Assembly (NCBI GenBank): GCA_963728295.1
Contig: CAVSKB010000011.1
Span: forward strand, 558,001 to 622,000
DNA length: 64,000 bases
Direction of reading: 5' to 3'
Source: DATJKD01 sp963728295
Lineage (GTDB): Bacteria; Pseudomonadota; Gammaproteobacteria; Steroidobacterales; Steroidobacteraceae
The position numbers were made by a program, and so were the translations under genes. Position 1 is the stretch's first letter, and every line of letters begins with the position of its first letter. Positions 37,212 through 47,231 of this stretch are shown one piece after another. A model generated the notes under the pieces. It worked only from the letters and a program-made list of their open reading frames with translations. It was not told the DNA's origin and searched no databases.

Positions 37212-38732
37212 TCAGTCCAGGAACTCGCCGAGCCGCCCGCCCGCGGCCAGCCCTGCGAGCGCGGCCATGTCGCGATCGAGCCGGTGATCCTGCGGCTGAA
37301 ACGGCACGAGCTCGCGCACGAGCGCATGTACGCGCTGCAGCTCGGGCGTCGTGGCGAGCGGACGCATGCTGTCGATCGCATGCGCGGCGGCGAGGAGCTC
37401 GATCCCCAGCACGCGGGCGGTGTTGGTGCAGATCGCCAGCAGCTTGCGTCCTGCCCAGGGCGCCATGCTGACGTGGTCCTCCTGGCCGGCAGAGGTGGGC
37501 AGGCTGTCGACCGAGGCCGGGTGGGCATAGACCTTGTTCTCGGACACCAGCGCCGCCGCCGTCACGTGCGCGATCATGAAACCCGATTCGAGCCCGGGCT
37601 CTCCCGCAAGGAACATGTTCAGATTAGGATTGACGCGGCGATCGAGCAGGTCGATCCGTCGCTCGGAGATGCTTGCCAGCTCAGCGACGGCGATCGCGAG
37701 GAAGTCGCTGATGAAGCCGACCGGCTCGGCGTGAAAATTGCCCCCGGAGAGGATATCGTCGCCGAAGATCAGCGGGTTGTCGGAAACGCCGTTGATCGCA
37801 GCCGATAGAACCTTGCGGGCATGCGCGAGCGTGTCTTCCACCGCGCCATAGACCTGCGGCATGCAGCGCACGGCGTAGGGATCCTGCACGCGCTCGCAGT
37901 CCTCGTGGCTGCGGCGGATCTCGCTATCGGTCAGCAGCAACCGGAACCGGCGCGCCGTCTCGATCTGCCCCGGCAGCCGGCTCACGGCGTGGATACGTGC
38001 ATCGAACGGCGCGTGACTCCCGGCGAGTCCCTCGACCGTCAGCGCTCCTGCGACGATGGACGTTGCCAGCAGCCGCTCCGCCTGGAACAGCCCCTCGGCC
38101 GCCAGTGCGAGCGACAGCTGCGTCCCGTTCAGGAGCGCAAGCCCCTCCTTGGCCGCCGGCTCGAGCGCCTCGCGACCGATCGCGCGCAGGACGGCAGTGT
38201 TGGCGAGCATCACGCCTTCGCGGTTGGCTTCGCCTTCGCCGATCAGCACCAGCGCCAGGTGCGCGAGCGGCGCGAGATCGCCCGAAGCGCCGACCGAGCC
38301 CTGCTCGGGGATGACCGGCAGGACGTCCTCGTTCAGGAGCTCGAGCAGCATCTCGACGACGACGGGTCGCACGCCGGAATGGCCGGCGGCGAGGCTGTTG
38401 GCCTTCAGCAGCAGCATGCGCCGCACGATCTTCGCGGGCAGCGGCGCACCGCTGCCGCAGGCATGGCTGCGAATCAGATTCAGCTGGAGCTTGCGCGTCT
38501 GCGCCGCGGGGATGACCTTGCTCGCGAACGCGCCGAAGCCGGTGTTGATGCCATAGGTCACCTCGCCGCGCGTCACCGCACGCTCGACCGCGTCGACCGA
38601 TGCCTGCATGCGGCGCCGAGACTCGTCCGTGAGGCGAACTACGGGCCGCGCGGACTCGTAGTCGCGCAGCTGCTCGAGGGTGAGGTCGGATCCGTCGATG
38701 TCGAGCGTTGCCTTGGCTGCGGTCGTGACCAT
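37212..38732 (-). CDS. hutH: histidine ammonia-lyase HutH
   Basis: HutH removes ammonia from histidine to give urocanate. The 506-residue protein carries the self-forming MIO cofactor triad Ala-Ser-Gly at about 149-151 in GSVGASGDLAPLAHLALV, the tyrosine loop TYGINTGFGAFAS, SDNPLIFGDD...SGGNFHAEP and the histidase-type GQEDHVSMAPWAGRK. No other hut gene (hutU, hutI, hutG, hutC) is near, so the pathway is either encoded elsewhere or the enzyme serves another purpose. Its neighbours, a membrane protein and ettA, give no further hint. Confidence 0.92.
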   Translation of the reverse strand: MVTTAAKATLDIDGSDLTLEQLRDYESARPVVRLTDESRRRMQASVDAVERAVTRGEVTYGINTGFGAFASKVIPAAQTRKLQLNLIRSHACGSGAPLPAKIVRRMLLLKANSLAAGHSGVRPVVVEMLLELLNEDVLPVIPEQGSVGASGDLAPLAHLALVLIGEGEANREGVMLANTAVLRAIGREALEPAAKEGLALLNGTQLSLALAAEGLFQAERLLATSIVAGALTVEGLAGSHAPFDARIHAVSRLPGQIETARRFRLLLTDSEIRRSHEDCERVQDPYAVRCMPQVYGAVEDTLAHARKVLSAAINGVSDNPLIFGDDILSGGNFHAEPVGFISDFLAIAVAELASISERRIDLLDRRVNPNLNMFLAGEPGLESGFMIAHVTAAALVSENKVYAHPASVDSLPTSAGQEDHVSMAPWAGRKLLAICTNTARVLGIELLAAAHAIDSMRPLATTPELQRVHALVRELVPFQPQDHRLDRDMAALAGLAAGGRLGEFLD

Positions 38733-38755
38733 CGATCCTGACCTCGCTCGGGTGT

Positions 38756-40423
<1,668 letters not shown>

Positions 40424-40565
40424 GGGCCTCGTTTGCCCGGCGCAGCCGGCCGGACGCGAAAAAGGGCGCGATTATGGGACAAGGCCGGTCCGGGCGCCAT
40501 GCCGGTGAGCCTGTGCTAGTCTCGGCCGCGATCCCGCTTCGGGTCGCCCCTCGGGTTCGTGCCGC

Positions 40566-41510
40566 ATGGCCACGGTTGCGCTCGTCGCTGCGGATGCGCT
40601 CGCCCGATACGGTTTTCCCGACGGGCATCCCTTTGGACCCGACCGGCAGGAAGCCTTTCTGCGGGAACTCAGGCAGAGCGCCGCGTACGGGAGCCTCCAG
40701 GTGATGACGCCGCGGGTCGCCGAGCGCGAGGAACTCGAGTACTTCCACGACCGCGCCTACGTCGATCTCGTCCTGGAACGCTCACGGGACGGCCGCGGCT
40801 ACCTCGACGCCGGCGACACGCCCGCCTTCCGCGGCGTGTTCGAGGCCACGAGCCTGGTCGTCGGAGGCACGCTGCTCGCGGCCGAAGAACTGATGCGGGG
40901 CGGCGTCCAGCGCGCCTTCATCGGCATCGGCGGCCTGCACCATGCGTCGCGCGCGCACGCGGCGGGATTCTGCGTCTTCAACGACTGCGGCGTCGTCGTC
41001 GAGATGCTCAGGCGTCGCCATGGAATGCGCCGCATCGCCTACGTCGACATCGACGCCCATCACGGCGACGGGGTTTTCTACGCCTACGAGTCCGATCCGG
41101 ACCTGCTGTTCGCGGACATACACGAGGATGGCCGGTACCTGTATCCGGGGACCGGCGCCGCGACCGAGACCGGCACCGGTGCCGCGCTCGGCACCAAGCT
41201 AAACCTGCCAATGCTGCCCGGCGCCACCGACGCGGACTTCGTCACCGCCTGGCCGCGCATCGAGGAATACCTGCGCGCAACCCGTCCCGAATTCATCCTG
41301 CTCCAGTGCGGAGCGGACAGCCTCGAGGGTGACCCGATCACGCATATGGCGTTCACCGAGGAGGCCCATGCCCTGGCCGCGGCCTCGGTCTGCCGGATCG
41401 CAGATGAGCTCGGCCACGGCCGCGTACTCGGGATGGGCGGCGGCGGATACAACCGGCGCAACCTGGCGCGCGCATGGACCCGCGTGGTGGAAGCCTTCGT
41501 CGCGAGCTGA
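40566..41510 (+). CDS. histone deacetylase superfamily protein (AcuC/polyamine deacetylase-like)
   Basis: A 314-residue zinc amidohydrolase of the arginase/deacetylase fold. The catalytic His-His pair lies in GIGGLHHASRAHAAGFCVFNDCGV, the zinc ligands in YVDIDAHHGDGVFYA, and the later ligand/loop region in LLQCGADSLEGDP. GMGGGGYNRRNLARAW completes the active site. Bacterial members deacetylate acetylpolyamines, acetyl-lysine proteins or small amides; the substrate here is not readable. It is divergent from ettA with about 140 bases between and precedes glyA by 71 bases. No hallmark signal peptide is present. Confidence 0.88.
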   Translation: MATVALVAADALARYGFPDGHPFGPDRQEAFLRELRQSAAYGSLQVMTPRVAEREELEYFHDRAYVDLVLERSRDGRGYLDAGDTPAFRGVFEATSLVVGGTLLAAEELMRGGVQRAFIGIGGLHHASRAHAAGFCVFNDCGVVVEMLRRRHGMRRIAYVDIDAHHGDGVFYAYESDPDLLFADIHEDGRYLYPGTGAATETGTGAALGTKLNLPMLPGATDADFVTAWPRIEEYLRATRPEFILLQCGADSLEGDPITHMAFTEEAHALAAASVCRIADELGHGRVLGMGGGGYNRRNLARAWTRVVEAFVAS

Positions 41511-41548
41511 GAACGCCCGCCGGCCCGGGGCGCTGGTCGACCATCGGC

Positions 41549-41554
41549 TACAAT
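41549..41554 (+). promoter_or_regulatory. possible -10 box of glyA
   Basis: TACAAT (5/6) lies 27 bases before the glyA start and is followed by a C-rich stretch; no -35 match is evident. A clear ribosome-binding site (GGAG at 41573-41576) precedes the ATG by five bases. No glycine or purine riboswitch is present in this short leader. Confidence 0.35.
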
Positions 41555-41581
41555 TACCGCTCCCCCGACCGTGGAGTCGCA

Positions 41582-42835
41582 ATGTTTCCCGCCAGCCAGA
41601 CTATCGCCGGGTTCGACCCCGAACTCGCGGCAGCGCTCGACCATGAGCGGACGCGCCAGGAAGAGCACATCGAGCTGATCGCCTCCGAGAACTACGCGAG
41701 CCGCCGCGTCCTCGAGGCGCAGGGGTCAGTGCTGACCAACAAGTACGCGGAAGGCTATCCCGGGAAGCGCTACTACGGCGGCTGCGAATTCGTCGACATC
41801 GCGGAGCAGCTTGCCATCGACCGCGCGAAGAAGTTGTTCGGCGCGGACTACGCCAATGTGCAGCCGCATTCCGGCTCACAGGCGAATGCCGCCGCCTATC
41901 TCGCGCTCGTCAAGCCGGGCGACACCATTCTCGGGATGAGCCTCGATCACGGGGGGCACCTGACGCACGGCGCCAAGGTCAATTTCTCGGGCAAGCTCTT
42001 CAACGCAGTCCAGTACGGGCTGGATCCCGCCACCGGCGAGATCGACTACGCGCAGGTCGAGCGGCTGACGCAGCAGCACCGGCCGAAGATGATCGTCGCG
42101 GGATTCTCGGCGTACTCGCGCGTCGTCGACTGGGCGCGGTTCCGCGCGATCGCGGATTCCGTCGATGCGTACCTCCTGGTGGACATGGCCCACGTCGCCG
42201 GTCTCGTGGCCGCCGGCGTCTATCCGAACCCCATGCCACACGCGCACGTCGTCACGACCACGACGCACAAGACGCTGCGGGGACCGCGCGGAGGACTGAT
42301 CCTCGCGCGCGCGAACGACGAAATCACGAAGAAGCTCAATTCGCTCATCTTCCCCGGTACGCAGGGCGGTCCGCTCATGCACGTGATCGCCGCCAAGGCG
42401 GTCGCGCTCAAAGAGGCGCTCGAGCCCGAGTTCACTGGCTACCAGAAGCAGGTGCTGACCAACGCCCGCGCGATGGTCGACGTCCTGATCGAGCGCGGCC
42501 ACCGCATCGTCTCCGGCGGGACAGATAATCACCTTTTCCTGCTCGATCTGACCGGGAAGGACGTCACCGGCAAGGACGCCGATGCGGCGCTCGGCCGCGC
42601 CCATATCACTGTCAACAAGAATGCCGTTCCCAACGATCCGCGCCCTCCCTTCGTCACGAGCGGGCTTCGAATCGGCACGCCCGCGGTCACGACGCGCGGC
42701 TTCGGCGAAAGCGACGTGCGCGAGCTCGCGCACTGGATCGCCGACGTGCTTGCGGATGTCGGCGACGAGTCGGTCCTCGAGCGCACGCGTCGTCGCGCCG
42801 TGGATCTCTGCCGTCGGTATCCCGTCTACGGCTGA
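41582..42835 (+). CDS. glyA: serine hydroxymethyltransferase GlyA
   Basis: GlyA interconverts serine and glycine with tetrahydrofolate, the main source of one-carbon units. The 417-residue PLP enzyme has the same length as E. coli GlyA. It shows HIELIASENYASRRVLEAQGS, KRYYGGCEFVDIAE, QPHSGSQANAAAY, HVAGLVAAGVYPNP and the PLP lysine in VVTTTTHKTLRGPRGG. The start at 41582 (MFPASQTIAGFDPELAAAL) fits the family and has a good ribosome-binding site. It is followed by nrdR after nine bases. Confidence 0.97.
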   Translation: MFPASQTIAGFDPELAAALDHERTRQEEHIELIASENYASRRVLEAQGSVLTNKYAEGYPGKRYYGGCEFVDIAEQLAIDRAKKLFGADYANVQPHSGSQANAAAYLALVKPGDTILGMSLDHGGHLTHGAKVNFSGKLFNAVQYGLDPATGEIDYAQVERLTQQHRPKMIVAGFSAYSRVVDWARFRAIADSVDAYLLVDMAHVAGLVAAGVYPNPMPHAHVVTTTTHKTLRGPRGGLILARANDEITKKLNSLIFPGTQGGPLMHVIAAKAVALKEALEPEFTGYQKQVLTNARAMVDVLIERGHRIVSGGTDNHLFLLDLTGKDVTGKDADAALGRAHITVNKNAVPNDPRPPFVTSGLRIGTPAVTTRGFGESDVRELAHWIADVLADVGDESVLERTRRRAVDLCRRYPVYG

Positions 42836-42844
42836 ATCTCGATC

Positions 42845-43366
42845 ATGTACTGCCCCTTCTGCAGCAAGGGCGAGACCAAGGTGATCGATTCGCGCCTGAC
42901 CGGTGAGGGGCAGCAGGTTCGCCGCCGGCGCGAGTGCCTGGACTGCGGCGAGCGCTTCACGACGTTCGAATCCGCCGAGCTCCTCATGCCGCGGGTCGTC
43001 AAGAGCGACGCCAATCGCGAGCCGTTCGACGAGTCGAAGCTCCGCGCCGGCATGCTGAAGGCGCTCGAAAAGCGTCCCGTGGCGAGTGACGCCGTCGATG
43101 CGGCGGTCGCGCACGTCTGCCACAAGCTCCGCACGCTCGGCGAGCGCGAAGTTCCAGCCCGGTTGATCGGCGAGCTGGTGATGGACGAGCTGCACGGCCT
43201 CGACGAGGTGGCGTTCGTCCGCTTCGCGTCCGTCTATCGCAGCTTCCAGGACGTCGAGGCCTTCCGCGAGGAAATCGAGCGACTGCGGCAGCGGCGGCCG
43301 CGGAGCGCCGAGGATCTGCAGCTCGCGCTCTGGTCGGCCACCGACGCGTCGCGCACGCAGGACTAG
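42845..43366 (+). CDS. nrdR: transcriptional repressor NrdR
   Basis: NrdR represses ribonucleotide reductase genes according to the dATP/ATP ratio. The 173-residue protein has an N-terminal zinc ribbon (MYCPFCSKGETKVIDSR, then CLDCGERFTTFE; cysteines 3, 6, 31 and 34) and a central ATP-cone (VVKSDANREPFDESKLRAG onward). The C-terminal tail (RPRSAEDLQLALWSATDA) is longer than in E. coli. glyA-nrdR-ribD is a conserved gammaproteobacterial order. No NrdR box target gene is inside the window. Confidence 0.95.
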   Translation: MYCPFCSKGETKVIDSRLTGEGQQVRRRRECLDCGERFTTFESAELLMPRVVKSDANREPFDESKLRAGMLKALEKRPVASDAVDAAVAHVCHKLRTLGEREVPARLIGELVMDELHGLDEVAFVRFASVYRSFQDVEAFREEIERLRQRRPRSAEDLQLALWSATDASRTQD

Positions 43367-43369
43367 CGC

Positions 43370-44476
43370 GTGTCGCAGGCCGAGGACCAGTCGCACATGG
43401 CGCGGGCACTCGAGCTGGCGCATCTCGGGATCTATTCGACACCGCCGAACCCGGCGGTGGGCTGCGTGCTGGTGCGCGACGGCCGCGTAGTCGGCGAGGG
43501 CCACCACCGTCGCACCGGCGGCCCGCACGCAGAGGTGCATGCGCTCGAAGCGGCCGGCGAGGCGGCGCGCGGCGCCACCGCGTATGTCAGTCTCGAGCCC
43601 TGCGCTCATTTCGGTCGCACGCCGCCATGCACACGGGCGCTGCTCGCGGCCGGTGTGGCGCGCGTGGTCTGCGCGCTTCGTGATCCGGACCCGCGGGTCG
43701 CCGGTGGCGGTCTCGAAGAGCTCGCCCGCGCCGGTGTTGCCGTCGAGAGCGGGTTGCTTGCGTCCGACGCGGCCGAGCTCAATCGCGGGTTTATCCGACG
43801 CATGTCGAGCGGCCGCCCCTGGGTCACGCTCAAGACAGGCGCAAGCCTCGACGGGCGCACGGCGCTCGCCAGCGGCGTCAGCCGCTGGATCACGGGCGAG
43901 GCGGCGCGCGCCGACGTGCAGCGGCTGCGCGCGCGCGCGTCGGCTGTCGTCACCGGAATAGGCACGGTGCTCGCGGATGACCCCGCGCTCACGGTGCGCG
44001 AGCCGGGACTGGAACTGCTCGGCCGCCGGCCGCTGCGCGTCGTGCTCGATTCGCGGCTGCGCATCCCGGCCAACGCGCGGGTGCTCGACGAAACCGCGCC
44101 CGCGATCGTCTTCACGACGCAGCCGGCGTCTGGTGCCCGGGCGCTCGAGGAGCGCGGGGTCCGCATCGAGACGCTGGCCGCCCGCGACGGCCGCATCGAC
44201 CTCGCGTCGCTGCTCGATCGGCTGGGCGCTCTCGAGTGCAACGAGATACTGGTGGAGGCGGGGCCCGAGCTCGCGGGCTCGTTTCTGGAGGCGGGTCTGG
44301 TCGACGAGTTCGTGCTCTACGTCGCGCCCTGCGTGCTCGGCGATGCTGCTCGACCGATGTTCCGCCTGCCACCGCTCGAGCGGATGGCGGATCGATACGA
44401 CTTCCGCGTGCGCGACGCGGCACGCGTCGGCGACGATCTGCGTGTCGTGCTTCGGCCGCAGCGAGCGGATCACTGA
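43370..44476 (+). CDS. ribD: bifunctional diaminohydroxyphosphoribosylaminopyrimidine deaminase/reductase RibD
   Basis: RibD carries out steps two and three of riboflavin synthesis. The 368-residue protein has an N-terminal zinc deaminase domain (HHRRTGGPHAEVHALEAAGE; SLEPCAHFGRTPPC) and a C-terminal reductase domain (WVTLKTGASLDGRTAL, SRWITGEAARADVQRLRA, VTGIGTVLADDPALTVR). The GTG at 43370 begins VSQAEDQSHMARALELA. Its stop overlaps the riboflavin synthase start (TGATG at 44474-44478), so the two are coupled. Confidence 0.95.
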   Translation: MSQAEDQSHMARALELAHLGIYSTPPNPAVGCVLVRDGRVVGEGHHRRTGGPHAEVHALEAAGEAARGATAYVSLEPCAHFGRTPPCTRALLAAGVARVVCALRDPDPRVAGGGLEELARAGVAVESGLLASDAAELNRGFIRRMSSGRPWVTLKTGASLDGRTALASGVSRWITGEAARADVQRLRARASAVVTGIGTVLADDPALTVREPGLELLGRRPLRVVLDSRLRIPANARVLDETAPAIVFTTQPASGARALEERGVRIETLAARDGRIDLASLLDRLGALECNEILVEAGPELAGSFLEAGLVDEFVLYVAPCVLGDAARPMFRLPPLERMADRYDFRVRDAARVGDDLRVVLRPQRADH

Positions 44477-45069
44477 TGTTCACCGGCATAGTCATGGCGG
44501 TCGGTCGGCTGCGCGCAGCCGAGGAGCTGGGCGGCGACACGCGGCTCGTAATCGATACGGGCCGGTTATCGCTTGCAGGCGCCGCCGTCGGCGACAGCAT
44601 CGCGGTCAACGGCGTATGCCTAACGGTGACGCGACTCGAAGGTGCAGCTTTTGCGGCCGACGTCTCTCGCGAAACGCTCGGGTTGACGACGCTCGGCGAT
44701 CTGCGCGCCGGGACGCAGCTCAATCTCGAGACTGCGCTGCGCGCCGGCGATCCGCTCGGCGGTCACTACGTGAGTGGCCATATCGACGGTGTCGCGCGGG
44801 TGATCACGAGAGAGGACGACGCCCGTTCCGTGCGCATCGGGTTCGAGTTGCCCGCGGGCCTCGGACGCTACGTGGCACGCAAGGGCTCGATCTGCATCGA
44901 CGGCATCAGCCTCACCGTCAACGAAGTCGACAAGCTCCGCTTCGACGTGAATCTCGTGCCGCACACGCTAGTCGTGACCAACGCAGGTGGCTGGCGCACA
45001 GGGACGAGGGTCAACTGCGAAGTGGACATGATCGCCCGCTACCTGGAGCGGCTCGCGAGTCCATCCTGA
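44476..45069 (+). CDS. ribE: riboflavin synthase alpha subunit RibE (RibC)
   Basis: Riboflavin synthase dismutates two lumazine molecules to riboflavin and a pyrimidine that is recycled by RibH. The 197-residue protein is two tandem lumazine-binding barrels. The first begins MFTGIVMAVGRL with VNGVCLTVTRLEG, and the second has GGHYVSGHIDGVARV and IDGISLTVNEVD. Both repeats end in similar MIARYLERL-type helices. It is located between ribD and ribBA. Confidence 0.95.
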   Translation: MFTGIVMAVGRLRAAEELGGDTRLVIDTGRLSLAGAAVGDSIAVNGVCLTVTRLEGAAFAADVSRETLGLTTLGDLRAGTQLNLETALRAGDPLGGHYVSGHIDGVARVITREDDARSVRIGFELPAGLGRYVARKGSICIDGISLTVNEVDKLRFDVNLVPHTLVVTNAGGWRTGTRVNCEVDMIARYLERLASPS

Positions 45070-45111
45070 GCGCCCTGATAGACTTTTCGCTCCCTGGCCA
45101 TGCGAGGCGCG

Positions 45112-45164
45112 GCAAAATTTGTTCATAAATACAATCAATATCAGATGCTTACAATCGTAATCGA
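45112..45164 (+). promoter_or_regulatory. AT-rich probable promoter region of ribBA
   Basis: This short stretch is strikingly AT-rich against GC-rich surroundings and contains TACAATC twice, 20 bases apart (45130-45136 and 45150-45156). The second TACAAT would be a -10 box only nine bases before the ribBA ATG, with no Shine-Dalgarno sequence, implying a nearly leaderless message. The interval is too short for an FMN riboswitch, and none is seen. The repeats could also be a protein-binding site. Confidence 0.4.
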
Positions 45165-46274
45165 ATGGGGAACCTGAATACCATAGACGAGCTGCTCGAG
45201 GACGTCCGGCGGGGCCGGATGGTGATCGTCATGGACGATGAGGACCGCGAGAACGAAGGCGACCTGGTGATGGCCGCCGAGCTGGTGCGCCCGGAAGACG
45301 TCAACTTCATGGCGCGATACGGGCGCGGACTGATCTGCTTGACCCTGACCCGCGACCGCTGCCGGCAGCTGCGCCTGCCGTTGATGGTGAGCGAGACCGA
45401 TGTCGACAGGCGCACGAACTTCACGGTTTCGATCGAGGCAGCGGAGGGCGTGACCACGGGTATCTCTGCCTACGACCGCGCGCATACCATCCGGACGGCA
45501 GTGCGTTTCGACGCGCGCGCGGAGGACCTGCGTCAACCCGGTCATATTTTTCCGCTGATGGCGCAGCCGGGCGGCGTGCTGAGCCGTGCCGGTCACACCG
45601 AGGCCGGCTGTGATCTCGCGCGCCTCGCCGGCCTGTCGCCGTCCGCGGTCATCGTCGAGATTCTGAACGACGACGGCTCGATGGCCAGGCGCCCCGATCT
45701 CGAGCAGTTCGCGCACAAACACGGGCTCCGAATCGGGACGATCGCCGACCTGATCCGTTACCGGCTCGAGAAGGAACGATCGGTCGAGCGGATCGCCGAG
45801 CGCGAGGTCGAGACCGACTTCGGCCGGTTCCGGCTCTATTGTTACGAGGATCATGTCAACAGTACGGTGCACCTCGCGCTCGCCCGAGGCCGGATCGACG
45901 GGCCGAAGGCGCCGCTGGTCCGCGTGCACATCGAGGACACGGTCCGTGACCTGGTCGGCGCCCGCGAGCCGGGACACAGCTGGACGCTCCGCAGCGCGAT
46001 GCAACGCATCTCCGACGACGGCGACGGCGTGGTCGTGCTGCTCCGGCCATTCGAAAGCCCGCTCGAGATCGCCGAGGCGGTGCGCGGTACAAACGGCAGC
46101 GCCGCGGAGCAGAGCGTGCCCGGCGCGCGGGTGCTGCGGACCTACGGCATCGGCGCGCAGATCCTGCGCGACCTCGGGCTGTCGCGGATGCGGGTGCTGT
46201 CCGCGCCGCTGCAGATGCAGGGACTGTCGGCTTTCGGGCTCGAGGTCGTCGAATACGTGGATCACGCGAACTGA
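45165..46274 (+). CDS. ribBA: RibBA-type protein: active DHBP synthase with degenerate GTP cyclohydrolase II half
   Basis: The N-terminal half is 3,4-dihydroxy-2-butanone-4-phosphate synthase, making the four-carbon riboflavin precursor. It shows VIVMDDEDRENEGDLVMAAE, DVNFMARYGRGLICL, YDRAHTIRTA, GHIFPLMAQPGGVLSRAGHTEAG and ILNDDGSMAR. The C-terminal half (from about residue 205) has the GTP cyclohydrolase II fold but lacks the zinc-binding cysteines and the usual catalytic loop. The corresponding region reads VRVHIEDTVRDLVGAREPGHSWTLRSAM with no cysteine. Such RibBX forms are known in proteobacteria and need a separate RibA. Total 369 residues; it lies between ribE and ribH. Confidence 0.9.
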   Translation: MGNLNTIDELLEDVRRGRMVIVMDDEDRENEGDLVMAAELVRPEDVNFMARYGRGLICLTLTRDRCRQLRLPLMVSETDVDRRTNFTVSIEAAEGVTTGISAYDRAHTIRTAVRFDARAEDLRQPGHIFPLMAQPGGVLSRAGHTEAGCDLARLAGLSPSAVIVEILNDDGSMARRPDLEQFAHKHGLRIGTIADLIRYRLEKERSVERIAEREVETDFGRFRLYCYEDHVNSTVHLALARGRIDGPKAPLVRVHIEDTVRDLVGAREPGHSWTLRSAMQRISDDGDGVVVLLRPFESPLEIAEAVRGTNGSAAEQSVPGARVLRTYGIGAQILRDLGLSRMRVLSAPLQMQGLSAFGLEVVEYVDHAN

Positions 46275-46282
46275 GGATCCGA

Positions 46283-46759
46283 ATGGACAACATCAAAGTC
46301 ACCCAGGGCGATCTGCTGGCACGCGACCTGCGCTTTGCGCTGATCGCGTCGCGGTTCAACGACAGCATCGTCGAGAACCTGGTGCGCGGCGCGATCGATG
46401 CGCTGCTCCGGCACGGCGCAAGCGAAAAACAGATCGAGCTCATCCGCGTACCCGGCGCATTCGACCTGCCGCTCATCGCGCGGCGCGCGGCGGCGAGCCG
46501 TCGCTTTGACGCCGTAGTCGCACTCGGCGCCGTCATACGCGGGGCCACGCCGCACTTCGACCTGGTGGCCGGGCAATGCGCCGCCGGTCTCGCACGCGCG
46601 TCCGAAGAGACCGGTGTCCCGGTGGCATTCGGGGTGCTGACCACCGACACGATCGAGCAGGCGGTCGAGCGCTCCGGCAACAAGGCCGGCAACAAGGGGG
46701 TCGACGCGGCGCTCGCCGCGCTCGAGCTTGCCAACCTGCTGCGAAGGATGGACGTCTGA
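46283..46759 (+). CDS. ribH: 6,7-dimethyl-8-ribityllumazine synthase RibH
   Basis: RibH condenses the pyrimidine and butanone-phosphate precursors to lumazine and forms an icosahedral or decameric shell. The 158-residue protein shows ALIASRFNDSIVENLVRGAI, VPGAFDLPLIARRAAA, VVALGAVIRGATPHFDLVAG and FGVLTTDTIEQAVERSGNKAGNKG, all near-universal in the family. It is eight bases downstream of ribBA and two bases upstream of nusB. Confidence 0.96.
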   Translation: MDNIKVTQGDLLARDLRFALIASRFNDSIVENLVRGAIDALLRHGASEKQIELIRVPGAFDLPLIARRAAASRRFDAVVALGAVIRGATPHFDLVAGQCAAGLARASEETGVPVAFGVLTTDTIEQAVERSGNKAGNKGVDAALAALELANLLRRMDV

Positions 46760-46761
46760 GA

Positions 46762-47220
46762 ATGCGCCCGCGCGCCGACCGCTCCGTCCGCGCGCGCAGC
46801 CTGTCGCGAAAGCTTGCGATGCAGGCGCTCTATCAGTGGCAGCTGGCCGGCCAGAGTGCCACGGAGCTTCAGACACAGTTCGCGGCCGAAGAGGGGTACG
46901 GCGACGCCGAGGAGGAATACTTCGCGGGTCTCGTCGGCGGTGTCACGGCGTCGGTCGTGGCGCTGGATACGCAGCTGCAGCCGCTCATCGACCGGCCGCT
47001 CGCGCAGCTCGATCCGGTCGAGCGCGCCGTGCTCTGGATCGGCCTGTTCGAGCTGCTGCATCGACCCGACGTTCCCTATCGCGTCGTGATCAACGAGGGC
47101 GTGGAGCTCGCCAAGCGCTTCGGCGCTACCGATGGCCACAAGTTCGTCAACGCCGTGCTCGACCGGGCTGCACGCGATTTGCGCCCGGCGGAACAGCCGG
47201 CGAACCGCGGCGGCGGCTGA
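46762..47220 (+). CDS. nusB: transcription antitermination factor NusB
   Basis: NusB binds boxA RNA with S10 and promotes rRNA antitermination. The 152-residue all-helical protein begins with basic residues and SLSRKLAMQALYQWQLAG, and shows the family end block DVPYRVVINEGVELAKRFGATDGHKFVNAVLD. Its position after ribH is the conserved ribH-nusB-thiL order. suhB, whose product can also act in antitermination, is elsewhere in the window. Confidence 0.95.
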   Translation: MRPRADRSVRARSLSRKLAMQALYQWQLAGQSATELQTQFAAEEGYGDAEEEYFAGLVGGVTASVVALDTQLQPLIDRPLAQLDPVERAVLWIGLFELLHRPDVPYRVVINEGVELAKRFGATDGHKFVNAVLDRAARDLRPAEQPANRGGG

Positions 47221-47231
47221 CCGGTACCACC

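Noticed and set aside
41876..44473. An 865-residue open frame antisense to glyA, nrdR and ribD
   Set aside because: It runs opposite three well-conserved genes, has a composition rich in H, R, D and E without any family motif, and is the usual by-product of GC-rich third-position bias.
45070..45164. FMN riboswitch upstream of ribBA
   Set aside because: Only 95 bases separate the genes, the interval is AT-rich, and no RFN-element signature is present.
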